This document shows positions 7,630 to 16,902 of a stretch of DNA of 64,000 nucleotides, in pieces. This DNA is from JADJPO01 sp963825645. GTDB taxonomy: Bacteria; Actinomycetota; Actinomycetes; Actinomycetales; Kineosporiaceae. The first letter of the stretch is position 1. Each line of letters starts with the position of its first letter. Position numbers and translations under genes: made by a program. The DNA is taken from contig CAWGTT010000009.1 of NCBI GenBank assembly GCA_963825645.1, positions 186,001-250,000 of the forward strand, in the 5' to 3' direction. A model generated the notes under the pieces. The model did no database searches and had not been told where the DNA came from. It saw nothing but the letters and a program-made list of their open reading frames with translations.

Positions 7630-8622
7630 ATGGGCGCGGACCTCGCGTGCGGAGGTGAACCCCGTGCCGTCCTGACCGGCGACGTGGGGGGCCCGCCGCC
7701 GACGCGGGGGATGTCCCCCCGGCGGCTGGCGTGGCGCCGGGTGCGGCGCAACCCGGTCGCGCTGGTCAGCCTCGTGGTGATCGGCCTCGTCGTGGTGCTC
7801 GCCGCGTCGGCCCCGCTGGTCACAACGGCACTCGGGGTGAGCGTGGCCTCGAACTCCGACCTGATCAGCGACGCGGGCGGCATGCCGATCAGCGGCCCCA
7901 GCCTGGCGCACCCGTTCGGGATCGAGCCGGGAACCGGCCGCGACGTGCTGGCCCTGCTGCTCTACGGCGCCCGGGTCACGCTGTTCGTCGCGGTGTCGGC
8001 CACGGCGCTCACCATCACGCTCGGCGTGCTGCTCGGGACGGTCGCCGCCGCGACCGGCGGCCGAATGGACCGGGTGCTGTCCTGGCTGATGGACCTGACC
8101 CTGTCCTTCCCGCAGCTGCTTCTCCTGCTGGCGCTGAGCAATGTCGTCGTCCAGCGGCTGACGTCCATCGGCATCCCCGAGGGCAACCCGAGTCGCATCG
8201 CCTACCTCGTCCTCTTCTTCGCGATCTTCGGATGGCCGTACATCGCGCGCATCGTCCGCGGTCAGGTGATCAGCCTGCGCGAGCGCGAGTTCGTTGAGGC
8301 CGCCGTGGCGATGGGCGCGTCGCGGCGCCGGATCGTCCTCACCGAGCTGCTCCCGAACCTGTGGCCGCCGGTGATCGTCTATGCCTCCCTCACGCTGCCC
8401 AGCGTGATCGCCTACGAGGCGACGTTGGCCTTTCTCAACGTCGGCACCGACGCCTCCACGCCGACCTGGGGCGCACTGCTCAGCGACTCGATCGGCTACT
8501 TCCAGACCTACCCCGCCTACCTGGTGTTCCCGGCCCTCGCTCTGGTCATGACGGTGCTCGCCTTCAACCTGCTCGGTGATGCGGTTCGCGACGCCCTCGA
8601 CCCCCGGGCAGGGCGGGTGTGA
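7630..8622 (+). CDS. Peptide/oligopeptide ABC transporter permease, DppC type
   Basis: The 330-residue product is an inner-membrane permease of the dipeptide/oligopeptide/nickel family. After an N-terminal leader it has RRNPVALVSLVVIGLVVVLAA (first helix), HPFGIEPGTGRDVLALLLYGARVTL, which is the hallmark of DppC proteins, several more helices, and the EAA loop EFVEAAVAMGASRRRIVLTELLPN that contacts the ATPase. It ends with the family's NLLGDAVRDALDPR. ATG 7630 is preceded by GGAGGTGA five nt upstream. It is the first gene of the operon, and the next gene begins 8 nt after its stop. Confidence 0.93.
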   Translation: MGADLACGGEPRAVLTGDVGGPPPTRGMSPRRLAWRRVRRNPVALVSLVVIGLVVVLAASAPLVTTALGVSVASNSDLISDAGGMPISGPSLAHPFGIEPGTGRDVLALLLYGARVTLFVAVSATALTITLGVLLGTVAAATGGRMDRVLSWLMDLTLSFPQLLLLLALSNVVVQRLTSIGIPEGNPSRIAYLVLFFAIFGWPYIARIVRGQVISLREREFVEAAVAMGASRRRIVLTELLPNLWPPVIVYASLTLPSVIAYEATLAFLNVGTDASTPTWGALLSDSIGYFQTYPAYLVFPALALVMTVLAFNLLGDAVRDALDPRAGRV

Positions 8623-8630
8623 GGAGCCCT

Positions 8631-10403
8631 ATGGAGAACCGCAGAACCGGCGCCTTCGCCACCCTGGTTGCCGGCGTGCTCGCGGCGGGTCTCGCCGGGT
8701 GCACAGGCGGTGTGGACGACTCGTTCTCCCCCACCGAGGACGACGTGGCGCCGACGGGCGGTCCCACGCGGGGCGGCACGCTGTACGTGCTGGTCCAGGG
8801 CGACAGGTTCAGCCACCTCGACCCGCAACGGAACTACACCGGGGTGGACGTGAACTTCGCCTCGGCCTTCCTGCACCGCACGCTGACCACGTACCGGGTG
8901 GCCCACGGCACCGCCGGTGCCGAGATCGTCCCCGACCTGGCCACCGACCTCGGGACGGCGAGCGACCAGGCACGCACCTGGACGTTCACCCTGCGAGACG
9001 GCGTGAGCTTCGAGGACGGCACGGCGATCACCTGCGCCGACGTCAAGTACGGCATCTCGCGGACCTTCGCCCAGGACGTGATCACCGACGGGCCCACGTA
9101 CGCCATCTCGATGCTCGACATTCCGCGGCCGGACGGCACGAGCCTCTACACCGGCCCGTACAACCACACCCCGGGTGGCCAGGCCGCCTACGACAAGGCG
9201 GTCACCTGCTCCGACGACGACAAGACCATCACCTTCCACCTGTCCCGCTCGGTGCCCGACTTCAACGCCGCGCTGACCCTGACGGCGTTCGGGCCGGTGC
9301 CCGAGTCGGCGGACAAGGGCGATGGCTACGACATGGCGCCGGTCTCCTCGGGCCCGTACAAGATCGAGACGTACGAGGAGAAGAAGTCCCTGGTCCTGGT
9401 CCGCAACGAGAGCTGGGACCCGGACAGCGACCCGGTGCGCCGGGCGTACCCGGACCGGGTCGTCGTGAACTTCAGCCTGAACCCGCAGGTCATCGTCGGC
9501 CGGCTGGAGACGTCGTCCGGGAACGACGCCTACGCGGTGGCCAACGAGAGCATCGACCCCGCCGACCTGTCCAGGATCTTCGACAACCCGGCGCTGGCCG
9601 ACCGGCGCAGCAACGAGCTCGACCCGTTCGTCCGTTACGTCGCCATCAACACCACGAAGGTTCCCGAGCTCAGGCATCGGCAGGCACTGATGGCGGCGCT
9701 GGACCGCGAGGCGCTGCTCAAGCTGGCCGGAGGGATCTACGCAGGCGACTACGCGGACGGGGCGCTCACGCCCAACCTGGCACAGGACTACGCCAAGACC
9801 GGCATCTGGGACGGCGCCCTGGGCGCCCCGGTGCCGACCAGCGGCAACATCGAGCTGGCCAAGCGGTTGATCGCCGAATCAGGGCGCACGCCACCGCCGA
9901 TCGTCCTGGACTACAACCGCTCCAAGGACGACCAGACCCAGGACAAGATCGCGGCGATCACCAAGGAGTCGTGGGAGAAGGCCGGCTTCACGGTGAAGCT
10001 CAACCCGATCGAGCTGTCCGCCTACTACCCGACGGTGCTGAACCCTGCCACGCAGGGCTCGGCGTCGGTCGCCGCCTGGGGACCGGACTGGCTGAACGCC
10101 TCGACGGTGATCCCCGAGCTGTTCACGCCGGAGGGCAGCTTCGCGCTCTCGCGCTACGACGACCCGGCCTTCCTGGCCCGGGTCGCCGACGCCAGGACCA
10201 CCCTGGACCGGGCTGCGCAGGCCACGAAGTGGCAGGCCCTCAACAAGGAGGCGGTCGAGCTGGGCCTGATCATCCCGATGCGGTTCGGCAAGGAACAGCT
10301 GCTCTTCGGCGCCAAGGTCCGGACGGCGAGCAACGCCGGCAAGCCGTACACCTCGAGGGCCTGGGGCGGTCCACAGTTCGCGGACCTGTACCTGCTGCCG
10401 TGA
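8631..10403 (+). CDS. Family 5 extracellular solute-binding lipoprotein (peptide transporter)
   Basis: The 590-residue protein has a lipoprotein signal: hydrophobic ATLVAGVLAAGL then the lipobox LAGC with the acylated Cys at residue 24. The mature part follows the SBP_bac_5 pattern: RGGTLYVL and LDPQRNYTGVDVNFASAFLHRTL near the N-terminus, DLATDLGT, TWTFTLRDGVSFEDGTAITCADVKYGI, then PVSSGPYKIETYEEKKSLVLVRN. It should bind oligopeptides outside the membrane and hand them to the two permeases. ATG 8631 follows GAGGAG by four nt; a GTG at 8619 is in frame but has no such site. Unusually, it sits between the two permease genes rather than first in the operon. Confidence 0.93.
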   Translation: MENRRTGAFATLVAGVLAAGLAGCTGGVDDSFSPTEDDVAPTGGPTRGGTLYVLVQGDRFSHLDPQRNYTGVDVNFASAFLHRTLTTYRVAHGTAGAEIVPDLATDLGTASDQARTWTFTLRDGVSFEDGTAITCADVKYGISRTFAQDVITDGPTYAISMLDIPRPDGTSLYTGPYNHTPGGQAAYDKAVTCSDDDKTITFHLSRSVPDFNAALTLTAFGPVPESADKGDGYDMAPVSSGPYKIETYEEKKSLVLVRNESWDPDSDPVRRAYPDRVVVNFSLNPQVIVGRLETSSGNDAYAVANESIDPADLSRIFDNPALADRRSNELDPFVRYVAINTTKVPELRHRQALMAALDREALLKLAGGIYAGDYADGALTPNLAQDYAKTGIWDGALGAPVPTSGNIELAKRLIAESGRTPPPIVLDYNRSKDDQTQDKIAAITKESWEKAGFTVKLNPIELSAYYPTVLNPATQGSASVAAWGPDWLNASTVIPELFTPEGSFALSRYDDPAFLARVADARTTLDRAAQATKWQALNKEAVELGLIIPMRFGKEQLLFGAKVRTASNAGKPYTSRAWGGPQFADLYLLP

Positions 10404-10498
10404 CGGTGTCGTGATCCGATGAGGGTGTGACCGACCGGGCTCGGGCCGGCCGCGGCACGCCTCGCAGAATCGCCCGGCGCAGGGAGGTGGGTACTGCG

Positions 10499-11494
10499 AT
10501 GCTCACCTTCGTGGTGAGGCGGTTCGCCTCCATGATCGGCATGCTGGTCGGGCTGAGCGTGCTGGTCTTCCTGCTCTTCACCGTTCTGCCCGCCGACCCG
10601 GCCCAGTTGACCTGTGGCAAGTCGTGCACCCCTGACGTGGTGGAGGCCAACCGGCAGCGGCTCGGCCTGGACCGACCGGTGAGCGAGCAGTATGCGCTGT
10701 GGGTGCAGGGACTTCTTGCCGGGCGCACGTACAACCAGGGCCAGGGAGCGGCCGAGATCCGATGCCCGGCACCGTGCCTGGGCTACTCCTTCTCCCAGCA
10801 GCGCAACGTCACCGAGCTGATCGTCGAGACGGTGCCGGTGACCATCTGGCTCGCGCTGGGCGCGTTCGTGCTGTGGATGGCGTTCGGAGTGTCCAGCGGC
10901 GTGATCGCCGCGCTGAACCGGGGACGATGGCCGGACTCCGTGCTCCAGGGCGTCGCGTTGGTCGCCTACTCGCTGCCGAGCTTCTTCGTCGGCCTCGTGC
11001 TGCTCGTCGTCGTTATCGTCCGGCTCGGCCTGCTGCCCTACCCGGACTACTACCCCCCCACGCAGGACCCGGGGAAGTTCTTCAGCACGATGCTCCTGCC
11101 CTGGGTCACCGTGGCGCTCTCGACGGCGGCCTTCTACACCCGCCTGACCCGGACCCAGATGGTGGAGGTGCTCGGGGAGGACTTCATTCGGACGGCGCGC
11201 GCCAAGGGCCTGACCGAACGGGTCGTGACGGTTCGGCACGCGCTGCGTGCGGGGTTGACCCCGATCCTCACGGCGGCCGGGCTCGACCTCGGCATCCTGC
11301 TGGGGGGTGCGATCATCACAGAGCAGATCTTCAACCTGCCGGGCATGGGCCGCCTCGCCGTCGACGCCGTGGTCGACTCCGACCTGCCCGTGATCACCGG
11401 CGTGACCCTGGTCGGGGCGTCGTTCATCATCGTGGCGAACTTCGTCGTCGACGTGCTCTACACGGTGATCGACCCCAGGGTGAGGCTGACGTGA
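10499..11494 (+). CDS. Peptide/oligopeptide ABC transporter permease, DppB type
   Basis: This 331-residue permease carries the DppB N-terminus MLTFVVRRFASMIGMLVGLSVLVFLLF, the periplasmic CTPDVVEANRQRLGLDRPV segment typical of the family, several transmembrane helices, and the EAA loop (EDFIRTARAKGLTERVVTVRHALRAGLTPI). It ends LYTVIDPRVRLT. ATG 10499 is chosen because GGGAGGTGG lies about 7 nt upstream and the first helix begins at once; a GTG at 10427 would add 24 unconserved residues. Its stop overlaps the GTG of the next gene (GTGA), so translation of the permease and the ATPase is probably coupled. Confidence 0.93.
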   Translation: MLTFVVRRFASMIGMLVGLSVLVFLLFTVLPADPAQLTCGKSCTPDVVEANRQRLGLDRPVSEQYALWVQGLLAGRTYNQGQGAAEIRCPAPCLGYSFSQQRNVTELIVETVPVTIWLALGAFVLWMAFGVSSGVIAALNRGRWPDSVLQGVALVAYSLPSFFVGLVLLVVVIVRLGLLPYPDYYPPTQDPGKFFSTMLLPWVTVALSTAAFYTRLTRTQMVEVLGEDFIRTARAKGLTERVVTVRHALRAGLTPILTAAGLDLGILLGGAIITEQIFNLPGMGRLAVDAVVDSDLPVITGVTLVGASFIIVANFVVDVLYTVIDPRVRLT

Positions 11495-12573
11495 TCGCCG
11501 GCCCCGGTCCGAGCGGAGCGCCCACGGCGCTCCTGGAGCTGCGTGACCTGGAGGTCACCTTCGCCACCGAGGACGGCGCCGTCCGCGCTGTCGACGGGGT
11601 CTCGTTCGCCTTGGAGCGGGGTCGCACCCTGGCCGTCGTCGGGGAGTCCGGCTCAGGCAAGACCGTGACCAGCCAGGCGATCATGCGGTTGCACCCGCGA
11701 CGTTCGGCCATCGTGTCGGGCCAGGTCTTCGTGGACGGCACCGAGGTCATCTCGGCTGCGGACGACACGGTCCGCTCGATGCGCGGCCGGACCATGGCGA
11801 TGATCTTCCAGGACCCGCTGACCGCGCTACACCCCTACTACTGCGTCGGTGACCAGCTGGTCGAGGCGGTCCGTGCCCACCAGGACGTCGGCAGAGCGCG
11901 GGCCCGTGCCCAGGCGGTGGAGATGCTCCAGCGGGTCGGCGTCGCTCGGGCTGCTGGGCGGCTGGCGGACTACCCGCATCAGCTCTCCGGCGGCCTGCGC
12001 CAGCGGGTCATGATCGCGATGGCACTGGTGAACTCGCCGGCCCTGCTGATCGCCGACGAGCCGACCACGGCGCTCGACGTCACGGTGCAGGCGCAGATCA
12101 TCGACCTGCTGCGGGACCTCCAGTCGGAGTTCGGAATGGCGATCTTGCTGGTCACCCACGATCTGGGGGTGGTCGCCGAGCTGGCCGACGACGTGGTGGT
12201 GATGTACGGCGGGCGGGTGGTCGAGCGGGGGACGGCGACGGAGGTCTTCGCCGCCCCGCGAATGCCCTATACGTGGGGGTTGATGTCCTCCGTGCCGAAC
12301 CGCACCGACGAGCGCGGCGGGCACCGACACCGTCTCCGCCCGATCGCCGGGCAGCCACCGTCCCCGCTCCGGCTCCCAGCCGGGTGCGTGTTCCGCCCCC
12401 GCTGCGCCTACGTCGAGCACGTGGAGGGGGGCTGGTGCGACACGAGACGACCCGAGCTGGTGCCGGTCGGGCCGGGGCACGACGTCCGGTGCTTCCTGTC
12501 GGCCGGTCAATCGCTGGCCCTCGCCCCGACCTTCGCCGGCGGCTCCGATGCCGCCTCGGACGGCGAGCGATGA
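11491..12573 (+). CDS. Peptide ABC transporter ATP-binding protein, DppD type
   Basis: The 360-residue ATPase energises peptide import. It shows Walker A (GESGSGKT), Q-loop (MIFQDPLTALHP), the signature LSGGLRQRVMIAMAL, Walker B (LLIADEPTTALD) and the H-loop (LLVTHDLGVVAE). The C-terminal extension has the oligopeptide transporter motif (PAGCVFRPRCAYVEH), with cysteines that in relatives bind an iron-sulfur cluster. The GTG start at 11491 overlaps the stop of the permease gene and its own stop overlaps the next ATG. It pairs with the following DppF-type subunit to make a heterodimeric ATPase. Confidence 0.93.
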   Translation: MIAGPGPSGAPTALLELRDLEVTFATEDGAVRAVDGVSFALERGRTLAVVGESGSGKTVTSQAIMRLHPRRSAIVSGQVFVDGTEVISAADDTVRSMRGRTMAMIFQDPLTALHPYYCVGDQLVEAVRAHQDVGRARARAQAVEMLQRVGVARAAGRLADYPHQLSGGLRQRVMIAMALVNSPALLIADEPTTALDVTVQAQIIDLLRDLQSEFGMAILLVTHDLGVVAELADDVVVMYGGRVVERGTATEVFAAPRMPYTWGLMSSVPNRTDERGGHRHRLRPIAGQPPSPLRLPAGCVFRPRCAYVEHVEGGWCDTRRPELVPVGPGHDVRCFLSAGQSLALAPTFAGGSDAASDGER

Positions 12574-13586
12574 GGCCCACGCCCGCCACGGACCCGGTGC
12601 TGCGGGTCCGTGGGCTGCGTCGGCACTTCCCCGTGACCGGTGGTCTCCTGCGCCGCACCATCGGCCACGTCCGGGCTGTCGACGGTATCGACCTGGACGT
12701 CTACCCGGGGGAGACGGTCGGCGTCGTCGGGGAGAGCGGGTCCGGCAAGTCGACGGCGGCGCGCACCATGCTCAAGCTGCTGGATCCGACCGAGGGCACG
12801 ATCGAGCTGGACGGGCGGGACATCACCGCCCTCAGCCGCGCCGAGATGGTGCCCGTCCGGCGGTCCGCCTCGATGATCTTCCAGGATCCCTACTCCTCAC
12901 TGAACCCGCGACACACGGTGGGCACGATCGTCGGGGCCCCGTTCCGGGTGCAGGGCATCACGCCCGAGGGTGGCCTCACCGCCTCGGTGCAGGACCTGCT
13001 CGCGCGGGTCGGCCTCGACCCGGAGCACTACAACCGGTTCCCCGCGGACTTCTCCGGAGGCCAGCGGCAGCGCATCGGGATCGCCAGGGCGTTGGCGCTG
13101 CGCCCGAAGCTGATCATCTGTGACGAGCCGGTCTCGGCCCTCGACGTCTCGATCCAGGCACAGGTGGTGAACCTGCTCCAGGACCTGCAGGAGGAGTCCG
13201 GCATCGCCTACGTCGTGATCGGGCACGACCTGTCGGTGGTGCGCCACATCAGCGACCGGATCGCCGTGATGTACCTGGGCAAGGTGATGGAGCTGGCGCC
13301 GACCGAACGGCTCTATACCGCGCCACGTCACCCGTACACCGTGGCGCTGCTCTCCGCCGTCCCGGTCGCCGACCCCGCGCTGCGTGGAACCCGGGACCGG
13401 ATCGTGCTGCCGGCGGACCGGCCGTCGGCGGCCGACCCGCCGTCCGGTTGCGTCTTCCGCACCGGGTGCTGGAAGGCGCTGCCCCGCTGCGAGAGTGAGG
13501 AGCCGGTTCTCACCGAGCTTCCTGACGGCCCGGCCGGTCACCAGGTGGCCTGCCACTTCCCGGAGACGGTGCGCCATGCCCCGTGA
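12570..13586 (+). CDS. Peptide ABC transporter ATP-binding protein, DppF type
   Basis: The 338-residue second ATPase subunit has LRRHFPVTGGLLRRTIGHVRAVDGID, the usual DppF opening, then Walker A (GESGSGKST), the Q-loop (MIFQDPYSSLNPR), signature FSGGQRQRIGIARALAL, Walker B (LIICDEPVSALDVS) and H-loop (VVIGHDLSVVRH). The C-terminus keeps PPSGCVFRTGCWKA, the cysteine region of oligopeptide ATPases. ATG 12570 overlaps the stop of the upstream gene (ATGA). The next gene, mshB, begins 11 nt before this gene ends, which ties the transporter and mycothiol synthesis into one transcript. Confidence 0.93.
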   Translation: MRPTPATDPVLRVRGLRRHFPVTGGLLRRTIGHVRAVDGIDLDVYPGETVGVVGESGSGKSTAARTMLKLLDPTEGTIELDGRDITALSRAEMVPVRRSASMIFQDPYSSLNPRHTVGTIVGAPFRVQGITPEGGLTASVQDLLARVGLDPEHYNRFPADFSGGQRQRIGIARALALRPKLIICDEPVSALDVSIQAQVVNLLQDLQEESGIAYVVIGHDLSVVRHISDRIAVMYLGKVMELAPTERLYTAPRHPYTVALLSAVPVADPALRGTRDRIVLPADRPSAADPPSGCVFRTGCWKALPRCESEEPVLTELPDGPAGHQVACHFPETVRHAP

Positions 13587-14565
13587 CGCCATGCCCGTTG
13601 AGTCGAACGGTCGCCGGCCGAGTGGCCACCGCCTGCTTCTGGTCCACGCTCACCCGGACGACGAGAGCATCACCACCGGGGTCACGATGGCCCGCTACGC
13701 GGCGTCCGGAGCGCACGTCACGCTGGTCACCTGCACCCGCGGCGAGCGGGGTGAGGTGATCGGCGCCGAGCTGGCCCACCTGGCCCGCGACGGTGACGCG
13801 CTCGCGGCGCACCGTGAGCGCGAGCTGGCCCGGGCGATGGCGGCGCTGGGGGTGGTAGATCATCGGTTCCTCGACGAGTGCGGTGACGTCCTGGACGATC
13901 CCCGTCACCTGGCGCCCGTCGACGGCCGGCGGCGTCGCTACCGCGACTCCGGCATGACCTTCGACGACCGCGGCCGGATCGTGCTGCCGGACGACGTCAG
14001 CGCCGATGCGTTCGCGCTCGCCGACGTCGATGGGGCGGCCGGTCTGCTCGCTAGGGTGATCGCGCAGGTCCGCCCGCACGTCGTGGTCGGGTACGACCCC
14101 GGCGGCGGGTACGGCCACCCCGACCATGTCCAGGCCCACCGGGTCGCCATGCGCGGCGTCGAACGGGCCGCCAGGCTGGCGCCGGCCTGGCAGGTGCCCC
14201 GCACGTACTGGGTCGTGCTGCCGCTCGGCGTCGCCCGGCAGCGAGATCGGGAGCTGGCCGCGGCCCCGGACAACCCGTTCGCTCCCGTGCCGGAGGGTCC
14301 GCGGCCGAGCATGGTGACCCCGGATGAGCAGGTGGACGTCGCGGTGGACGGCGCGGCGTTCCTGGCCGCGAAGGCGGCGGCGCTGCGCTCCCATGCCACC
14401 CAGGTCGAGGTCGTCGAACCGTACTTCGCGCTGAGCAACGGGATCGGTCAGCCGATCGGCGCGGTGGAGTACTTCCGGCTGGTCGGCGGCGTCCCGCTGC
14501 CCGCCGCGCCGCCCGGGGTCCGGTATGTCGGTGATCTGTTCGCCGGCCTGCCCGCTCGCGTGTGA
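13576..14565 (+). CDS. mshB: GlcNAc-Ins deacetylase (mycothiol biosynthesis)
   Basis: MshB removes the acetyl group from 1-D-myo-inosityl-2-acetamido-2-deoxy-alpha-D-glucopyranoside, the second dedicated step to mycothiol. The 329-residue product has the zinc-binding AHPDDE motif (about residues 26-31), TCTRGERGEVIG, and the second metal/active-site motif GHPDHVQAH (about residue 182), with C-terminal SHATQVEVVEPYFALSNGIGQP typical of MshB rather than the conjugate amidase Mca. ATG 13576 overlaps the end of the ABC transporter gene; ATG 13591 is an alternative. Its presence identifies a mycothiol producer. Co-transcription with a peptide importer suggests, but does not prove, a link to uptake of cysteine-containing peptides. 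Confidence 0.93.
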   Translation: MPRDAMPVESNGRRPSGHRLLLVHAHPDDESITTGVTMARYAASGAHVTLVTCTRGERGEVIGAELAHLARDGDALAAHRERELARAMAALGVVDHRFLDECGDVLDDPRHLAPVDGRRRRYRDSGMTFDDRGRIVLPDDVSADAFALADVDGAAGLLARVIAQVRPHVVVGYDPGGGYGHPDHVQAHRVAMRGVERAARLAPAWQVPRTYWVVLPLGVARQRDRELAAAPDNPFAPVPEGPRPSMVTPDEQVDVAVDGAAFLAAKAAALRSHATQVEVVEPYFALSNGIGQPIGAVEYFRLVGGVPLPAAPPGVRYVGDLFAGLPARV

Positions 14566-14730
14566 CCTCGGCGTCGCCGTCGAACGCCGCGCTACGCATC
14601 GTGAGGCGTCAGAGTGATTCGGTTCCCCCGTTGGGATGAGCCTGGTTGCACACAGTCGCCGCGCGCCGGGTCCGCAGGCACTCTCGGCAGGAGCCGGTGA
14701 CAGCGGGCTGCTGACCTGACGAGGAGTGAC

Positions 14731-16893
14731 GTGGGCAAGCACACCAAGAACCAGCGCTCCGGTGACTCCGCGAGCATGCAGATCAGCCCGCTGCGTAGGG
14801 GGTCGGCCGGCAGGGGGTCTGCCGGCAGGGGGGTGGCGGTGCCGCCCGTTCCCGTAGGCCAGCACCGGGAGCGTCCGGGGCCGGCCGAGTCGAGAGGCAC
14901 CGACGTCGGGGCGCAGCGCGAGCGGACGCGGCAGCGGCGTCTGTCCCGGCTCGCGATCGTCCTGGCCGCCGTGCTCGCCACCCTCGTCTGGCGCGACGTC
15001 ACCGGGCGCGGCCTGCTGCCGCAGCTGCCGGCCGTCGACCCGCTGTACGTGATCGTCGGCATCTTCTTCGCGGCCATGCTGGCCGCGACCCTGGGCAGCT
15101 ACGTCTTCGCCGGCCGGTCACCGCACGTCGTCTACCGCCCGGAGCAGATCGACGTCACCTTCGACGACGTCGTGGGCCTGTCCGCCGTCCAGGAGGACGT
15201 GCGCCGATCGCTCGACCTGTTCCTGTCCGCGCGCACCTTTCGCGCCATGATGGGCGGGACGGCGCGGCGCGGGCTGCTCTTCGAAGGTCCTCCGGGAACC
15301 GGCAAGACACACATGGCCAAGGCGATGGCGGCCGAGGCCGGGGTGCCGTTCCTGTTCGTCTCGGCGACCTCGTTCCAGTCAATGTTCTACGGAGCCACCT
15401 CCCGCAAGATCCGCTCCTACTTCGCCGCCCTGCGCAAGGCGGCCCGGGCCGAGGGCGGTGCGATCGGGTTCATCGAGGAGATCGACGCGATCGCGATGAC
15501 CCGCGGCGGCGTTCCGGCCACGGCGCACGGCGCGACCGCACGCCCGGCGACCGCCTCGGTGTCGTGGTCCCGGTCGATGGACTGTGGCGGGCTCGTCGGG
15601 CTGCCGGCCGTCGGCGGAACCGCCGACGCGACGCGCCGTCCACTCCTGGTCAGCTCCTCGATGGTGAGCGAGGGCGTGGGCGGTGTGGTCAACGAGCTGC
15701 TGGTACAGATGCAGTCGTTCGACACGCCGACCGTCTCCGAGCAGATCCGCACCCGGGCCATCGACGTGGTCAACCTGTTCCTTCCGGCATCCCGCCAGAT
15801 CCCCAGGCCGCGCACCCAGGCCCCGGACCTCCTGGTGATCGCGGCCACCAACCGCGCCGACGGGCTGGATCCGGCGCTGCTGCGGCCGGGCCGGTTCGAC
15901 CGGCGGCTCACCTTCACCGTCCCGGACCACGCCGGACGGCGCGACCTGGTCGAGCACTTCCTGGCACGCAAGGCGCACGAGGCCGAGCTGGACGACCCGG
16001 AGCGGCAGGACGCCCTCGCCGGGATCACCCAGGGGTACAGCCCGGTGATGATCGAGCACCTGATGGACGAGGCGTTGGTGAACGCGATCCGGCGCGGGGC
16101 CCGGGGCATGTCCTGGGCCGACCTGGAACAGGCCCGGCTGGTCACCGAGGTGGGGCTGGGCCAGCCGGTGGGCTACACCGAGCACGAGAAGGCGCTGATC
16201 GCCACGCACGAGGCCGGCCACGCCACCGTGGCCTGGCTCACCGCCCCGCAACGCCGCCTCGAGGTCCTCACGATCATCAAGCGCGCCGAGGCGCTCGGCC
16301 TGCTCGCCCACGGCGACCGGGAGGACGTCTACACGCGCTCGCGGACCGAGCTGATGGCCATGCTCTGCATCGCCTTCGGCGGACAGGTCGCCGAGGAGCT
16401 CTTCTTCGGTGACGTCTCCACCGGTCCGGCCGGCGACCTCACCTACGCCACCAACGTGGCTGCGCAGATGGTCGGCCAGGCCGGCATGGCCGAGACCCTG
16501 GTCTCCTTCAGCGCCGTCCAGCCCTCCGGCTTCGGTGACTCCGGGCTCGTCGGCAGGGTGCTGGGCGACGCCGAGGGGCGCCGCATGGTCGAGTCGCTGC
16601 TGGCCGCGCAGAAGGATCGGGCGCGCCGCCTGATCGAGGAGAACCGGCACCTCGTGGTCGCTCTACGCGACGCCCTGCTGGAACGGCACGAGCTGATCGG
16701 GCACGAGATCACCGACGTGCTGGAGGGCGCCCGGGCGGCGCACGCCGTCCGCACGGAGCGCTGCGACGAAGCAGGCCCGAACGTGGACGACACGGTGGAC
16801 AACCTGCCTGCGCAGACGTCGCACGGGTGGTGGGGGCGGGCCCCGGTGGCACCGCCTGTACTCGGCGCGCGCGGCTCCGGAGCGAGCGCGTAG
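14731..16893 (+). CDS. Divergent FtsH-like membrane AAA+ metalloprotease
   Basis: The 720-residue protein has a basic N-terminal region with a GSAGR duplication, two transmembrane segments (about 73-88 and 105-127), an AAA+ domain and an FtsH-type protease domain. Visible motifs are Walker A (GPPGTGKT, 186-193), Walker B (FIEEID, 247-252, with Glu where FtsH usually has Asp), sensor AATNRADGLDPALLRPGRFDRR (about 371-392) and the zinc site HEAGH (493-497). The stretch between Walker B and the sensor is about 120 residues, far longer than in FtsH, because of two low-complexity inserts (roughly 258-312 and 331-364). It should degrade membrane or misfolded proteins, but it is not the standard ftsH. 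GTG 14731 follows GAGGAG. No folE or hpt neighbours are present, unlike canonical ftsH loci. Confidence 0.85.
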   Translation: MGKHTKNQRSGDSASMQISPLRRGSAGRGSAGRGVAVPPVPVGQHRERPGPAESRGTDVGAQRERTRQRRLSRLAIVLAAVLATLVWRDVTGRGLLPQLPAVDPLYVIVGIFFAAMLAATLGSYVFAGRSPHVVYRPEQIDVTFDDVVGLSAVQEDVRRSLDLFLSARTFRAMMGGTARRGLLFEGPPGTGKTHMAKAMAAEAGVPFLFVSATSFQSMFYGATSRKIRSYFAALRKAARAEGGAIGFIEEIDAIAMTRGGVPATAHGATARPATASVSWSRSMDCGGLVGLPAVGGTADATRRPLLVSSSMVSEGVGGVVNELLVQMQSFDTPTVSEQIRTRAIDVVNLFLPASRQIPRPRTQAPDLLVIAATNRADGLDPALLRPGRFDRRLTFTVPDHAGRRDLVEHFLARKAHEAELDDPERQDALAGITQGYSPVMIEHLMDEALVNAIRRGARGMSWADLEQARLVTEVGLGQPVGYTEHEKALIATHEAGHATVAWLTAPQRRLEVLTIIKRAEALGLLAHGDREDVYTRSRTELMAMLCIAFGGQVAEELFFGDVSTGPAGDLTYATNVAAQMVGQAGMAETLVSFSAVQPSGFGDSGLVGRVLGDAEGRRMVESLLAAQKDRARRLIEENRHLVVALRDALLERHELIGHEITDVLEGARAAHAVRTERCDEAGPNVDDTVDNLPAQTSHGWWGRAPVAPPVLGARGSGASA

Positions 16894-16896
16894 TCT
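16891..16896 (+). promoter_or_regulatory. -10 box of a probable leaderless promoter (flavin reductase)
   Basis: TAGTCT is followed by exactly six bases and then the GTG at 16903, so transcription would begin at or next to the start codon. There is no ribosome binding site. Confidence 0.5.
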
Positions 16897-16902
16897 CCCC
16901 GG

